NCBI RefSeq assembly: GCF_014650995.1
Contig: NZ_BMWA01000014.1
Span: forward strand, 124,001-188,000
DNA length: 64,000 bases
Direction of reading: 5' to 3'
From: Streptomyces viridiviolaceus
GTDB taxonomy: Bacteria > Actinomycetota > Actinomycetes > Streptomycetales > Streptomycetaceae
Below the pieces are notes generated by a model, which saw only the letters and a list, made by a program, of their open reading frames with translations, made no database searches and was not told the DNA's origin. This document shows, piece after piece, positions 1-8,958 of this stretch (position 1 is its first letter; the number at the start of each line of letters is the position of its first letter). Made by a program: the position numbers and the translations under genes.

Positions 1-1088
1 TGGCCCCGGTGTGGATGGGAGCGCTGGCGGACTGCACTCCGCTCGCCCCCGGACTCACGCGCCGCCTGGCCTCCGGCACGCTGCGGCACTTCGTCGAGCA
101 GGGGGTGCCGGACGAACGGGGGTTGTTGCCTCTGGGCTGGTACGGCACCTTCCTGCCGGCCACCCAGCCCTACTCCGGACCCGCCTCACCGTACTGGGCG
201 AGCAAGGGCTTCCTCGGGCTGCTGCTCCCGGCGGACCACCCGGTCTGGACGGAGCGGGAGCTGCCCCTCCCCATCGAGGAGTCCGACACCTGCACGGCAC
301 TCCCGGCGCCGGGCTGGCTGCTGCAGGGGACCCGGCACGACGGCATCGTCAGGCTGATCAACCACGGCAGCGACCACCAGCCGCCCCAGGGGGAAGACGC
401 CGATCCGGCCGAAGGCGCGGAGGATCCGCACTACACGAAGCTCGCCTACTCGACCGCCACGGCCCCCGAGGCGGCCCCGCACGCGGTGGCGCGGGCCGTC
501 GACAATCACCTGGCACTCCTGTCACCCCACGGCACACCGTCACGGCGGGGACGGATCCACCCCCTGCGCTGCGAGGACCGGATCGCCGCGTCCTGGTACG
601 CGGCCCGGTTCCCGGGCGACGAGCACCGCTACCGCGTCGAGACCACGAGCGTGCTGCACGGCCCGTGGGAGCTCCGCGTCCACCGGATCGAAGCACCTGA
701 AGGGGTGTCGGTGCGGGAGGGCGGGCACGCGGTGGCGCATGCGGAGACCCCTGCCGCACTGACCGGGCGGGGCTGGGCGCTGTCCCGTACGGACGACGGG
801 CTGAGCAGCGCCGTCATCGCACTGTACGGCTGGGGCGAGGACACGGACGCAGGTACCGCGGAGGTGGCCCGGGACGTGCAGTCCAACGCGTTCGGTCCGC
901 GTTCCGCGATCCCGTACCTGCGCCTGGACCGACACCCGGGGGGCCGGAGCACCCACGTGTCCCTGGTGGTGCTCTCCCGCGACACGATCCATCCGCAGGC
1001 ACTGCGCGACGCGGTCTCCGTGCGGGCGGGTGCCGGACACGCAGCGGTGTCGCTGGCGTTCCTGGACGGTACGACGATCGAGGTGTAG
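1..1088 (+). CDS. DUF2264 domain protein, C-terminal part (5' end outside window)
   Basis: The frame is already open at the left edge, so the gene begins upstream; an in-frame GTG at 9 is internal. The protein carries the DUF2264 signature YSGPASPYWASKGFLGLLLP near the start of the visible part, followed by a beta-rich C-terminal half. DUF2264 proteins are usually 600 residues or more, so about 360 residues here are roughly the last 60 percent. The family is an alpha-barrel/beta fold of unknown activity, often found near carbohydrate genes. No signal peptide can be judged. The gene ends 27 bp before the convergent MASE1 gene. Family assignment is good; the function is unknown. Confidence 0.75.
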   Translation, partial: APVWMGALADCTPLAPGLTRRLASGTLRHFVEQGVPDERGLLPLGWYGTFLPATQPYSGPASPYWASKGFLGLLLPADHPVWTERELPLPIEESDTCTALPAPGWLLQGTRHDGIVRLINHGSDHQPPQGEDADPAEGAEDPHYTKLAYSTATAPEAAPHAVARAVDNHLALLSPHGTPSRRGRIHPLRCEDRIAASWYAARFPGDEHRYRVETTSVLHGPWELRVHRIEAPEGVSVREGGHAVAHAETPAALTGRGWALSRTDDGLSSAVIALYGWGEDTDAGTAEVARDVQSNAFGPRSAIPYLRLDRHPGGRSTHVSLVVLSRDTIHPQALRDAVSVRAGAGHAAVSLAFLDGTTIEV

Positions 1089-1115
1089 GCATCGGCGGCG
1101 GCAGGACCGGGTTGA

Positions 1116-2159
1116 TCACGCCGATCCTCTGGTCCGTCCGAGGTGCCCGGCGCCGCCGCCCTGCTCGTCCTCGTCGTCCTTCCGGCCGTCGCGGTCGGGG
1201 AGTGACGGGTGATAGCCGCCTGCGGCGATCGTGGCCACCATGTCGGCGAGATGCCCGCAGGCTCGAGTGATCTCCCGCTGGGACTGGTTGCGCTCGCTGA
1301 CGGCCGCCGCGACGAGCAGGGCCGTCAGCGAAGAGGAACCGTTGAACGCCTGCAGGACGATCATGTTGGTGAGCAGGTCGGGGGCACTGAACGGGGCCGA
1401 TCCCCGGCTGGCAGCGATGATCGCGAAGGTCGACACGGCCAGGGCGCAGGGCGCCGCCCCGGCCAGCTGGAAGCGGAAGGCCGCCCAGATCAGCAACGGG
1501 AACCCCAGGAACATGAGGGGTGTGTCGCCGGTCTCGACGAGTCCGACGCAGGCAGTGGCCGCGAGCAGCAGCAGTGCCTCCGTCCAACGTGACAGCGGGA
1601 CGTCCTTCGGCCGGTGTGCCGAACGGAGCACGAACAGGACCGGCGCCACCACCAGTACGCCCATCGCGTCGCCGGTCCACCAGACCGACCACGTCGGCCA
1701 GAACTGGTCCGCGCTCAGCACGCCGGCGAGAGCCAGCGTTGCGCTGCCCGTCGTCGCGCTGACCAGCATCCCGGTGAACGCGCCGAGAAATATCAGTGCG
1801 AGCGCATCGCGCAATCGGTCCAGCTCGGTACGGAATCCAGCGCGCCGGAGCAGTGCGTACGAGCACAAGGGCGCGAGGGTGTTCCCCGACGCGATCGCGA
1901 GTACGGCCGGGATCGACGGCCCGAGGGAGACGTTGACCAGGAGCGCGCCGAGCGCGATCCCTGGCCAGACCCGCGGGCCGCGCAGGAGCAGAGCTGCCAG
2001 GGCGATACCGGTCGGTGGCCACAGAGGGGTCACTTGTCCGCGTACCAGTTGCTGAAGCAGCCCCAGCTCGGCTGAGCCGTAGTAGAGCGCGGCGACGACG
2101 ACGATGTCCAGGGCTGCCCCACCATTGCGACGGAGCCGTTCACGCCGCGACACCGTCAT
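1116..2159 (-). CDS. MASE1 domain integral membrane protein without output domain
   Basis: This 347-residue protein has about eight hydrophobic segments and the MASE1 sensor signature near residues 40-60 (TPLWPPTGIALAALLL), plus WWTGDAMGVLVVAP in the middle. MASE1 normally sits in front of histidine kinase, GGDEF or phosphatase domains. Here the protein stops after the last membrane helix with a short charged tail rich in D, E and G, so it has no enzymatic output. ATG 2159 is preceded by GGAGG at 7 nt. It lies about 100 bp downstream of a GAF-PP2C phosphatase on the same strand, which could be its separate output protein (inference). Confidence 0.8.
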   Translation of the reverse strand: MTVSRRERLRRNGGAALDIVVVAALYYGSAELGLLQQLVRGQVTPLWPPTGIALAALLLRGPRVWPGIALGALLVNVSLGPSIPAVLAIASGNTLAPLCSYALLRRAGFRTELDRLRDALALIFLGAFTGMLVSATTGSATLALAGVLSADQFWPTWSVWWTGDAMGVLVVAPVLFVLRSAHRPKDVPLSRWTEALLLLAATACVGLVETGDTPLMFLGFPLLIWAAFRFQLAGAAPCALAVSTFAIIAASRGSAPFSAPDLLTNMIVLQAFNGSSSLTALLVAAAVSERNQSQREITRACGHLADMVATIAAGGYHPSLPDRDGRKDDEDEQGGGAGHLGRTRGSA

Positions 2160-2260
2160 TGGGCGACCTCCGTGTCGATTTTGCCCCGAAATCCATCATC
2201 CGCCGGATTCCTTGGATCCTCCACGACATCGTCGAGTCGGTGTTCGGCGCGGGCGCGAGG

Positions 2261-3598
2261 TCAGGCGCGCGGGCTGCGCAGGGCGAGCACGGCCATGTCG
2301 TCGTGACCGTCGCTGGGGTGGTGATCGGCCAGTGCCTGGACGAACTCCTGCAGGGGCAGCGCGGCGTACGCAGTGGCGAGACCGGCGAGCTCGTCGAGGC
2401 TCTCGTCGATGGACCGGGCGGGATCTTCGATCAGCCCGTCCGTGAAGAAGACGACGGTGGCGTCCGGGGGCAGGACCCGGGAGTAGTCGGGGCGGGGCTG
2501 TTCGGAGTCGACCCCGAGTGGCAGCCCGGGCTCGGCGAAGAGGTATTCCGCTCCGCGTCCAGGGACGATCAGCAGCGGCGGAACGTGGCCGGCGGTGCTC
2601 CAGTGGAGGCGCCAGCCCGGTCCGGACGGTTCGATGCGCGCCAGCATGGTGGTGGTGACGGGGTTGTCCGTGATGGCCTGCAGGGTGCGGTCGAGCTGGG
2701 CGAGAACCGCGCCGGGCGCACTGCCCCGTTCGTACAGCAGGGCGCGCAGCATGTTCCGGGTGGAGGCCATGGCGGCCGCTGCCTGCAGATCGTGACCGAC
2801 CACGTCGCCGATGACGACCGCCACGACGTTGCCGGGCAGCGGAATGGCGTCGTACCAGTCCCCGCCGACATGTCTGGGTTCGGCAGCGGGCCGGTAGATG
2901 GCTGCGGCGCTGAAAGGGCGCAGGTCGGGCAGCGTCGGCAACAGAAGCCGCTGGAACTGCTCGGCACCGACGCGTACCTGTTCGAACAGGCGGACGTTCT
3001 CGATCGCGATGCCCGCGGCGCCGGCCAGTGCGACGACGACGTTCTCGTCGTGGACGTCGAAGGGCCGGCCGTCACGCCGCTCGGAGAGGTAGAGGTCGCC
3101 GTAGATCTCGCCGCGGACGCTGATGGCGACACCGAGCAAGGTGTTCAGGCTCGGGTGGCCGGGCGGGAACCCGGCGTAGGCCGGATGGGCGGGAATGCTT
3201 TCCAGCCGCAGGGGGCCGGGGTGGCGGATCAGATGTCCCAGGACCCCCAGGCCGCGAGGAAGGCCGATCTCGGTCAGATCGGCACGTTCCTGTTCCGACA
3301 GGCCGACGGCGATGAACCGCTCCAGATGGTCGCCGGACGCGTCGAGCACGCCCATCGCCCCGTATCGGGCACCCACCAGGTCCATGGCCGTGGTCACGAT
3401 ACGGTGCAGCACCGCGGGGAGCTCGACCTCCCGGCTGATGGCCACCACCGCGTCCAGCAGGCCCTGCAGCCGGTCCATGGCGTCCAGCATGGCCCGCAAC
3501 TGCTCGTCGATCCGGCCCAACTCCGCGCGGAGACGTACGTGCAGGTCGGGTATGTGAGGCTGCCTGGGGTGCGCCCCTTCGCCGGGTCCTGCCATCAT
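2261..3598 (-). CDS. GAF domain PP2C-type serine phosphatase (RsbU/SpoIIE family)
   Basis: I place the start at ATG 3598, which gives 445 residues; the frame remains open upstream but that extension is arginine- and proline-rich, non-domain sequence. A coiled N-terminal segment is followed by a GAF domain (about 45-195, with LVGARYGAMGVLD and AGIAIENVRLFEQ) and a SpoIIE-type PP2C domain. The metal-binding aspartates are visible in GGDWYDAIPL, VIGDVVGHD, VFFTDGLIE and GHDDMAVLAL. Such phosphatases dephosphorylate anti-anti-sigma factors in response to a ligand or redox cue. It is cotranscribed at most with the MASE1 gene. No anti-sigma partner is nearby. The start codon has only a weak ribosome site. 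Confidence 0.88.
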   Translation of the reverse strand: MMAGPGEGAHPRQPHIPDLHVRLRAELGRIDEQLRAMLDAMDRLQGLLDAVVAISREVELPAVLHRIVTTAMDLVGARYGAMGVLDASGDHLERFIAVGLSEQERADLTEIGLPRGLGVLGHLIRHPGPLRLESIPAHPAYAGFPPGHPSLNTLLGVAISVRGEIYGDLYLSERRDGRPFDVHDENVVVALAGAAGIAIENVRLFEQVRVGAEQFQRLLLPTLPDLRPFSAAAIYRPAAEPRHVGGDWYDAIPLPGNVVAVVIGDVVGHDLQAAAAMASTRNMLRALLYERGSAPGAVLAQLDRTLQAITDNPVTTTMLARIEPSGPGWRLHWSTAGHVPPLLIVPGRGAEYLFAEPGLPLGVDSEQPRPDYSRVLPPDATVVFFTDGLIEDPARSIDESLDELAGLATAYAALPLQEFVQALADHHPSDGHDDMAVLALRSPRA

Positions 3599-3845
3599 GA
3601 GCACCCGGTGGCTGCATGTCCGGTTCGGGTCACCTTCTGCCGGCGGCCTGTGCTTCGCGTGGACGTCGTCGGGTCCGCCCGCGCATGTGAGCGGTACATT
3701 CCGATCTCCTGGCACGCCCCTGATCCATTCACGCCGCAACAGAGCAGGGCGAAACGGTCTGAGTGGTCATGTCCCAAAAAACAGGATGGCATACCCGTGC
3801 CGGTCGTGTGACTCGCGGGTTCGGCCCACGGTCGCAGGGCGCTGC

Positions 3846-5081
3846 CTAGGGGCGGATCCCGTCGCAGGCGATGTGCAGATGCCGCGGCCCGCGCAGCACG
3901 GCGTTCTGCCGGTACGGCGGTGGGTCCTCCAGCAGGCGGGGGTTCTCCAGCCTCCGGGCCAGTTCGGACAGGGCGAGCCGGGCCTCCAGCCGGGCGAGCG
4001 GTGCGCCGAAGCAGCTGTGGATGCCGCTGCCGAAGCCGAGGTGCTGGATGTCCTTGCGGTCCGGGTCGAAGCGGTCCGGGTTCTCGAACCGCTGGGGGTC
4101 GCGGTTGCCGGACGCCAGGACCAGCCAGAGGGAGGCGCCCTTGGGGATGGTGACCCCGCGGACCTCGACGTCGGTGAGGGTGGTGCGCTGCGGGACCAGC
4201 TGCACCGGCGGCTCGAAGCGCAGCAGCTCCTCGACGACGGGCACGGCCAGCCGCGGGTCCGCGCGCAGCCGCTCCAGCACGTCGGGGTTGCGCAGCAGGG
4301 TCAGCATTCCGTTGGTGACGAGGTTGACGGTGGTCTCATGGCCCGCGATCAGCAGCAGTGCCGCGGTGCTGAGCAGTTCCATCGTGGCCATCGTGCCGTC
4401 CGGGCCCTTGGCCGTGGCCAGCTCCGAGAGCATGTCGTCCCCCGGCTTCCTGCGGCGCTCCTCGATCAGCCCGGCCAGGTACATGCCGAGCTGCATCCGG
4501 GCGTCGTGCGCGCTCCTGCCCCGCTCGGTGGGATCCGCGTCCGGGTCGGGGTCCAGGCTCGCGGCGATCGTGTCGGCCCAGACGTGGAAGCGCGCCTCGT
4601 CCTCGCGCGGCACCCCGAGCAGGCGGCAGATCACCGTCACCGGGAAGGGGTACGCGAACTGGTCCACCAGATCGATCCGTCCCGTGTCGCCGATGTCGCC
4701 GATGAGGCCGGAGACGATGCCGTGCAGCTCTCCGCGCATCCCGTCGACCCGGTGGGGGCAGTGGGGCGGGCCGAAGGACCGGTTCGTCATGCGTCGCAGC
4801 CGGTCGTGCTCCGGTGGGTCGAGCCGCAGGAAGCTGGGCGGCAGGACGCCCTCCTCCGGGGCCGTCTCGGTCAGCGGATCACCGGTGGTCGAGGCCAGGT
4901 TGCGGGCGTCGGAGCTGATCCGGGGATCGTGCAGGAGGCTGCGGACCTCGTAGTAGGTGCTGACGACGTACGGCCCGTCGCCTTCGTGGTGGACCGGCGT
5001 CTTCCGCAACTCCTCGTAGATCGGGTACGGGTCGGCACGGTTGGCGAAGTCCAGGATCTGGTGCAGCAGGGATGGCGTCAT
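3846..5081 (-). CDS. Cytochrome P450
   Basis: A 411-residue soluble bacterial P450. All class motifs are intact: I-helix oxygen-activation motif AGHETT (246-251), K-helix ExxR as E285-LL-R288, and the heme loop FGSGIHSCFG with cysteine ligand C357. It uses O2 and two electrons to hydroxylate or epoxidise an unknown organic substrate. ATG 5081 is preceded by GAGGA. It is the last gene of a three-gene operon, 24 bp after the ferredoxin reductase, so its redox chain is encoded locally. There is no biosynthetic core gene nearby, so a detoxification or catabolic role is as likely as secondary metabolism. The CYP subfamily cannot be fixed by eye. Confidence 0.95.
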   Translation of the reverse strand: MTPSLLHQILDFANRADPYPIYEELRKTPVHHEGDGPYVVSTYYEVRSLLHDPRISSDARNLASTTGDPLTETAPEEGVLPPSFLRLDPPEHDRLRRMTNRSFGPPHCPHRVDGMRGELHGIVSGLIGDIGDTGRIDLVDQFAYPFPVTVICRLLGVPREDEARFHVWADTIAASLDPDPDADPTERGRSAHDARMQLGMYLAGLIEERRRKPGDDMLSELATAKGPDGTMATMELLSTAALLLIAGHETTVNLVTNGMLTLLRNPDVLERLRADPRLAVPVVEELLRFEPPVQLVPQRTTLTDVEVRGVTIPKGASLWLVLASGNRDPQRFENPDRFDPDRKDIQHLGFGSGIHSCFGAPLARLEARLALSELARRLENPRLLEDPPPYRQNAVLRGPRHLHIACDGIRP

Positions 5082-5105
5082 GGCGAGTCCTCGTGGCCGT
5101 GCGGG

Positions 5106-6497
5106 TCAGTGCGCGGGGGTGAAGGTCATCCGGCGGTCGGCCGGCGAGTATCCGCTGAGGGTCACCGTGGGACCGTGGCTGGGGACCGACGGGTCGGGGA
5201 AGCCCGCGTCGACCGGCCGCTGCCCTTCCGCGCGCCGGTCGACCGTGGGGAACTGGGGCGGGAACGGCGCGGTTCTCTCGATCAGCTCCTGGTAGAACGG
5301 CAGCCACCGGGCGTTGTCGAAGGCGACGGCGCCGATGACGCGTCCCTGGTACCCGTAGACGGCGATGAACCGGTGCTCCTCCAGCGATCCCTGTGTGATG
5401 AGGACCTGCGTCCCCAGCGACGGCACCCCGACCGACTTGATGTTGACTCCGAACTGCGAGGACCAGAAGGCCGGCACCTCCATGTGGGGGAGGCGGTCGG
5501 TGCTCTCGCTGAGCATGTTGTGCGCCGCGATCCCGGCCTGGGAGACGGCGTTGCCCCAGTGCTCCAGGGACAGGAACTGGTAGCCGAACAGGGGGTGGGG
5601 GCAGCGGGCCACGTCGCCGGCCGCGTAGATGTCGTCGGTCACGATCCCGCGGAAGTCGAAGGCGCGGCAGCCGGCGTCGCAGGCGATGCCGCGAGGGCCG
5701 GCCCCGAGACCGGAACCGGCGAGCCATTCGGTGTTGCGCGTGGCGCCCAGGGAGACGATGACCACCTCGGCCTCCACCGTGGAGCCGTCGGACAGATGCG
5801 CGGCCCGGACCCGTCCCGAGGCATCGCCCTCCAGAGCGGTCACCATGACCCCGCACCGCAGGTCCACACCGTGCTCGCGCTGCAGCTCGGCTGCGACCGC
5901 GCCGACCACCCCGCCGAGCGCACCGACCAGGGGCGCCGCGCCGCGCTCGGCGACGGTGACGGCGAGGCCGCGTTCGCGGCAGGCCGAGGCGATCTCCGAT
6001 CCGGTGAACCCGGCCCCGATGACCAGGACCCGCTTCGGCCCCTCGGCCAGCCGCCGCGCCAGCGCGGCGCCGTCGTCGCGGGTCCGCAGTACGAAGACGC
6101 CGTCGAGTTCCGCCTCCTCCTCGCGCGGCCACGGTCGCGCCCGCACGCCCGTGGCGATCAGCAGCCGGTCGTACGGCACCTCGTCGCCGTCGCCCAGCCG
6201 CACCCGTCTGGCGGCCATGTCCAGGCCGGTGGCCGGGACGCCGAGCCGCCAGGTCGCGTCGACGGATCGGCGCCTGGGCAGGGCGGTGCGGTCGGCGGTC
6301 GCCCGGCCCAGCAGCACCTGTTTGGAGAGCGGGGGCCGGTCGTACGGCTCGTGGGGCTCGTCGCCGATCATCGTCAGGGAGCCCGCGAAGCCCTTGTCAC
6401 GCAGGGTCTCCGCAGCCCGCAGGCCGGCCAGCGAGGCGCCCACGACGACGATGCGGCCCTCGCGCCTGAACCGTTCCAGGAATCCGTCACCGATCAC
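5106..6497 (-). CDS. FAD-dependent ferredoxin reductase
   Basis: Pyridine-nucleotide-disulphide oxidoreductase fold of 463 residues. An FAD Rossmann motif lies at the N-terminus (VVVGASLAGLRAAE), a second NAD(P)H Rossmann motif in the middle (VLVIGAGFTGSEIA), and the FAD-binding IYAAGDVA motif follows. It is of the CamA/rubredoxin-reductase type, passing electrons from NAD(P)H to the adjacent ferredoxin and then the P450. I chose GTG 6497, which overlaps the ferredoxin stop by 11 bp, because the frame upstream lies inside the ferredoxin gene. The C-terminal reductase-type domain (about 330-420) is complete. Confidence 0.92.
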   Translation of the reverse strand: MIGDGFLERFRREGRIVVVGASLAGLRAAETLRDKGFAGSLTMIGDEPHEPYDRPPLSKQVLLGRATADRTALPRRRSVDATWRLGVPATGLDMAARRVRLGDGDEVPYDRLLIATGVRARPWPREEEAELDGVFVLRTRDDGAALARRLAEGPKRVLVIGAGFTGSEIASACRERGLAVTVAERGAAPLVGALGGVVGAVAAELQREHGVDLRCGVMVTALEGDASGRVRAAHLSDGSTVEAEVVIVSLGATRNTEWLAGSGLGAGPRGIACDAGCRAFDFRGIVTDDIYAAGDVARCPHPLFGYQFLSLEHWGNAVSQAGIAAHNMLSESTDRLPHMEVPAFWSSQFGVNIKSVGVPSLGTQVLITQGSLEEHRFIAVYGYQGRVIGAVAFDNARWLPFYQELIERTAPFPPQFPTVDRRAEGQRPVDAGFPDPSVPSHGPTVTLSGYSPADRRMTFTPAH

Positions 6498-6714
6498 CGG
6501 ACACCGCCTCGGACGGTGCGTCCACCACGTCGACAAGGATGGCCTGGACGGGGCAGGCCGCGGTGGCCTGCGCCAGCTTCTCGCGCTGTGCCTCGTCGGC
6601 CTCCGGGGCGTACAGCAGTACCTCCTCGCCGTGGAGGGTGAAGACCTCGGGGGCGAGGAAAGCGCACTGCGCGTACCCCTGGCAGCGGTTCAGGTCGACG
6701 GCGATCCTTACCAA
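6487..6714 (-). CDS. [3Fe-4S]-type ferredoxin
   Basis: A 75-residue acidic ferredoxin. Three cysteines are seen, C11 and C17 in CQGYAQC and C54 in ACPVQAI. The fourth ligand position of a [4Fe-4S] cluster (expected two residues before C17) is an alanine, the pattern of single [3Fe-4S] ferredoxins that serve actinobacterial P450s. It shuttles single electrons from the reductase to the P450. Translation starts at TTG 6714 with a GAGAGGA ribosome site somewhat far upstream. It is the first gene of the fdx-reductase-P450 operon, so the promoter should lie just above 6715. Confidence 0.92.
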   Translation of the reverse strand: MVRIAVDLNRCQGYAQCAFLAPEVFTLHGEEVLLYAPEADEAQREKLAQATAACPVQAILVDVVDAPSEAVSGDR

Positions 6715-7253
6715 GGGATCCGTCCTCTCCTATGGCTCGGTCAACTCCCTCGGACCACCCTCGGTCGCCGGGGGGAATCAGGCGACGAGGAGAAGACCGT
6801 TCGGGTGAGCGGCGCGGCCGGCTCAGGTCGGTCCGGGAGTACGTCCTGTCATCACCGTGCCGGCGGTGACCCGGCGGCCGCGGTGCCACGGCGGACGCGT
6901 GACCGGCAGGGCCCGCCGATCCGGTGCCGACCGCTCGACGAGGCCGTCCTCGACGACCACCGGCAGACCTGGCCTGCGCGGAACCCGACCGAGACTCGGG
7001 GGACCACTGCCCTGGTTTCCGAGCCCGCCACGCCGTACGCCGCACCGGCGCGCGCCGACCGTCTGTCGCCGGCGATCCGGCCCGCCGAAGGCTCGCAGCC
7101 GCAACTCGCCGCACTCGGCGCCGCCCTGCGCCCGTGCCCCGGCCGGAGTGAGGCGGTCGTGGCAGGCCGTGGCCCTGGCCGGAAGCCTGTCGACGCCGAG
7201 CCGCCGACCACGGCACGGCTGTCCCTCTCCACCGGTGACCGCCAGGACGTCCG
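6715..7253. other. 539-bp stretch with no convincing gene
   Basis: Several frames stay open here on both strands, as expected at this GC content, but none has a good ribosome site or a recognisable domain, and the translations are rich in R, P, G and S. The right-hand end must hold the 3' end of the 71-residue gene's transcript and the left-hand end the promoter of the ferredoxin operon. It may contain a decayed gene, but I cannot name one. Confidence 0.4.
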
Positions 7254-7469
7254 TCAGCCGGTCCCGCGGTCCAGGACCCGGCGTGCGGCCTCGGCCTCGG
7301 CCGCGGGCGGGGACAACTCGTCGAGGGTGTCGAGCTCGGCGTCCGCCTCCAGTTCCTGTTCCCAGGCCTGCGCGAGCCGTTCCTGTTCCTCGCGCGGCTT
7401 CGCGGCGACGGCCTTGCGGTGATCCGGGTCCAGGGCCGTCAGGAATCGTCCGACCGGGTCCGTCGGCAT
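7254..7469 (-). CDS. Small hypothetical protein, 71 residues
   Basis: ATG 7469 follows a strong AAGGAG site at 7 nt, which fixes this start inside a longer open frame. The product is acidic and helical: a short N-terminal part (MPTDPVGRFLTALDPDHR) then a charged amphipathic stretch rich in E, A, L and Q that could form a coiled coil. It has no signal peptide or membrane segment. I do not recognise a named family. It stands alone between two non-coding stretches. Confidence 0.65.
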   Translation of the reverse strand: MPTDPVGRFLTALDPDHRKAVAAKPREEQERLAQAWEQELEADAELDTLDELSPPAAEAEAARRVLDRGTG

Positions 7470-7788
7470 GCTGAGCTCCTTGTCGCCGTGAAAGGTGCCG
7501 CTTTCCAGGCCCAGCATGGCCAACGGGGACGACACCGACCGCCCGACACGGCCGTAGACCACCCTGATGGCCCGCTCGCTCACGCCCCATGAGCCGCCGC
7601 GCGAACTCGGGCTCCACCACACGAGCGGAGCGGGCCGTTGGGCGCCCGCCCGGTCACGGCGGTGTGCCGGGGTTCTGCGAGCGTGACGGCGCCGCAGGGA
7701 CTCCACGTGATGCCCTGTCAGTGGGGCCCTGCAGCACGCGGACAGGGCACGGGCCGGCCCGCTCACCGCAGGGCCCGCCCCCGCCCCG
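7470..7788. other. 319-bp stretch with no convincing gene
   Basis: Only composition-driven open frames are seen. It should carry the promoter of the 71-residue gene at its left end and the 3' region of the frameshifted monooxygenase-domain gene at its right end. Confidence 0.4.
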
Positions 7789-8348
7789 TCAGGAGCCGGG
7801 GTAGAGCCACCACCGCAGCACCCGGCTGACGAACGGCATGACCGCGTACGTGAGCAGCGGTGCGAGGACGATCGGGAAGACGAGGGTGCGCAGCGGCAGC
7901 GGCCAGGTGCGGAAGTACTCCGCGACCAGCCCGTCGTAGAGCAGCGCGAAGGTTAGACCGCGACGATGGTCACCAGGGACATCTTCCAGCGCGCCGGTGG
8001 CCGGGCCGCGCCGTTGGGGACGTCGAACCACGTCTCCAGACCGGTGGTGGTCAGCCTCGGGTGGGCGGAGTGGCCGAAGGGTCTCACGCGGGCCTGCCAG
8101 GCGGCCCGCTGGGGCGAGGTCGTCCAGTGCTCCAGGCTCCGGGTGTCCGAGAAGCGGACCACCGCGTGGTATCGGTGGCTGTCGCCCTCGGGACGCAGCC
8201 AGGTGACTCCCCGGTGTCCCGTGAACACGGCCGCCTCGGCCTCGATCCCGTGAGCCCAGTGCTCGAACTCCGGCTCCCTGCCCGGCACCACCTCCCAGGT
8301 GTGGACGACGGTCAACGCTTCTCGGGCTCGAGGCACACTCCGGCTCAT
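7789..8348 (-). pseudogene. Antibiotic biosynthesis monooxygenase-domain membrane protein, frameshifted
   Basis: The first frame (8348 down to 7953) encodes a 131-residue ABM domain (HTWEVVPGREPEFEHWA, then TGLETWFDVPNG) ending at SLVTIVAV and a stop. Homologues continue after the equivalent ...KM(S/A)LVT... point into two membrane helices. Exactly that tail (FALLYDGLVAEYF..., TYAVMPFVSRVLRWWLYPGS) is present in the next frame down to the stop at 7789. Restoring one base at about 7953-7956 gives VAVYTFALLYDGLV and a 186-residue protein. Either a real one-base deletion or a sequencing error. ABM proteins of this kind are membrane-anchored, of unknown substrate. It is divergent from the molybdenum dehydrogenase operon. 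Confidence 0.82.
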
Positions 8349-8422
8349 GCCGCAAATCCAACGGTTGCACCCGTTATGGGGCCGTATGAGAATAGACAGT
8401 GCCCTTTCCCTGGAGGTGTGCC

Positions 8423-8947
8423 ATGTCCGCTCCCGGCCCCACCGTCACCCAACGAGGGGCAGTACTGGCGGAACGGGGCCCCGGCCCGGTTCGGGTCAGG
8501 CTGTCGGTCAACGGTGCCGAGCACACCCTGGACATCGAACCACGTGTCAGCCTGCTGGACGCCCTCCGTGAGCGCCTCGACCTCACAGGCGCGAAGAAGG
8601 GTTGTGACCAGGGCACCTGCGGGGCGTGCACCGTGTGGGTCGACGGACGACGAGCGCTGGCCTGTCTCACTCTCGCCATCAGCTGCGAAGGCCGCGAGGT
8701 CACGACCGTCGAAGGCCTGGCCGAGGAGGGCGAACTGCACGAGATGCAACGCGCTTTCATCGCTGAGGACGCCTTCCAGTGCGGCTACTGCACCCCCGGC
8801 CAGATCATGTCCGCCGTGGCGCTCATCGAGGAGGGGCACGCCGGGGACGACGCCGAGATCAAGGAGTGGATGAGCGGCAACATCTGCCGCTGCGCCGCCT
8901 ACCCCAACATCCGGGCTGCGATACGCGCCGTCCGCGACCACACATAG
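8423..8947 (+). CDS. Molybdenum dehydrogenase [2Fe-2S] subunit (XdhC/CoxS/YagT family)
   Basis: A 174-residue iron-sulphur subunit of the xanthine oxidase family. The plant-type [2Fe-2S] ligands are C61, C66, C69 and C81 (GCDQGTCGACT and LACL). The second cluster is bound by C120, C123, C155 and C157 (CGYCTPGQIM and NICRC). It transfers electrons between the molybdenum centre and FAD. ATG 8423 has GGAGG at 7 nt. No twin-arginine signal is seen, unlike periplasmic YagT, so the enzyme is probably cytoplasmic. It is the first gene of a small-FAD-large operon. Confidence 0.95.
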   Translation: MSAPGPTVTQRGAVLAERGPGPVRVRLSVNGAEHTLDIEPRVSLLDALRERLDLTGAKKGCDQGTCGACTVWVDGRRALACLTLAISCEGREVTTVEGLAEEGELHEMQRAFIAEDAFQCGYCTPGQIMSAVALIEEGHAGDDAEIKEWMSGNICRCAAYPNIRAAIRAVRDHT

Positions 8948-8958
8948 GGAGGACCGCC

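Noticed and set aside
3597..6641. Continuous 1014-codon frame on the plus strand opposite the P450 and reductase genes
   Set aside because: It is antisense to three genes with complete motifs, has no domain, and is explained by GC-rich codon usage.
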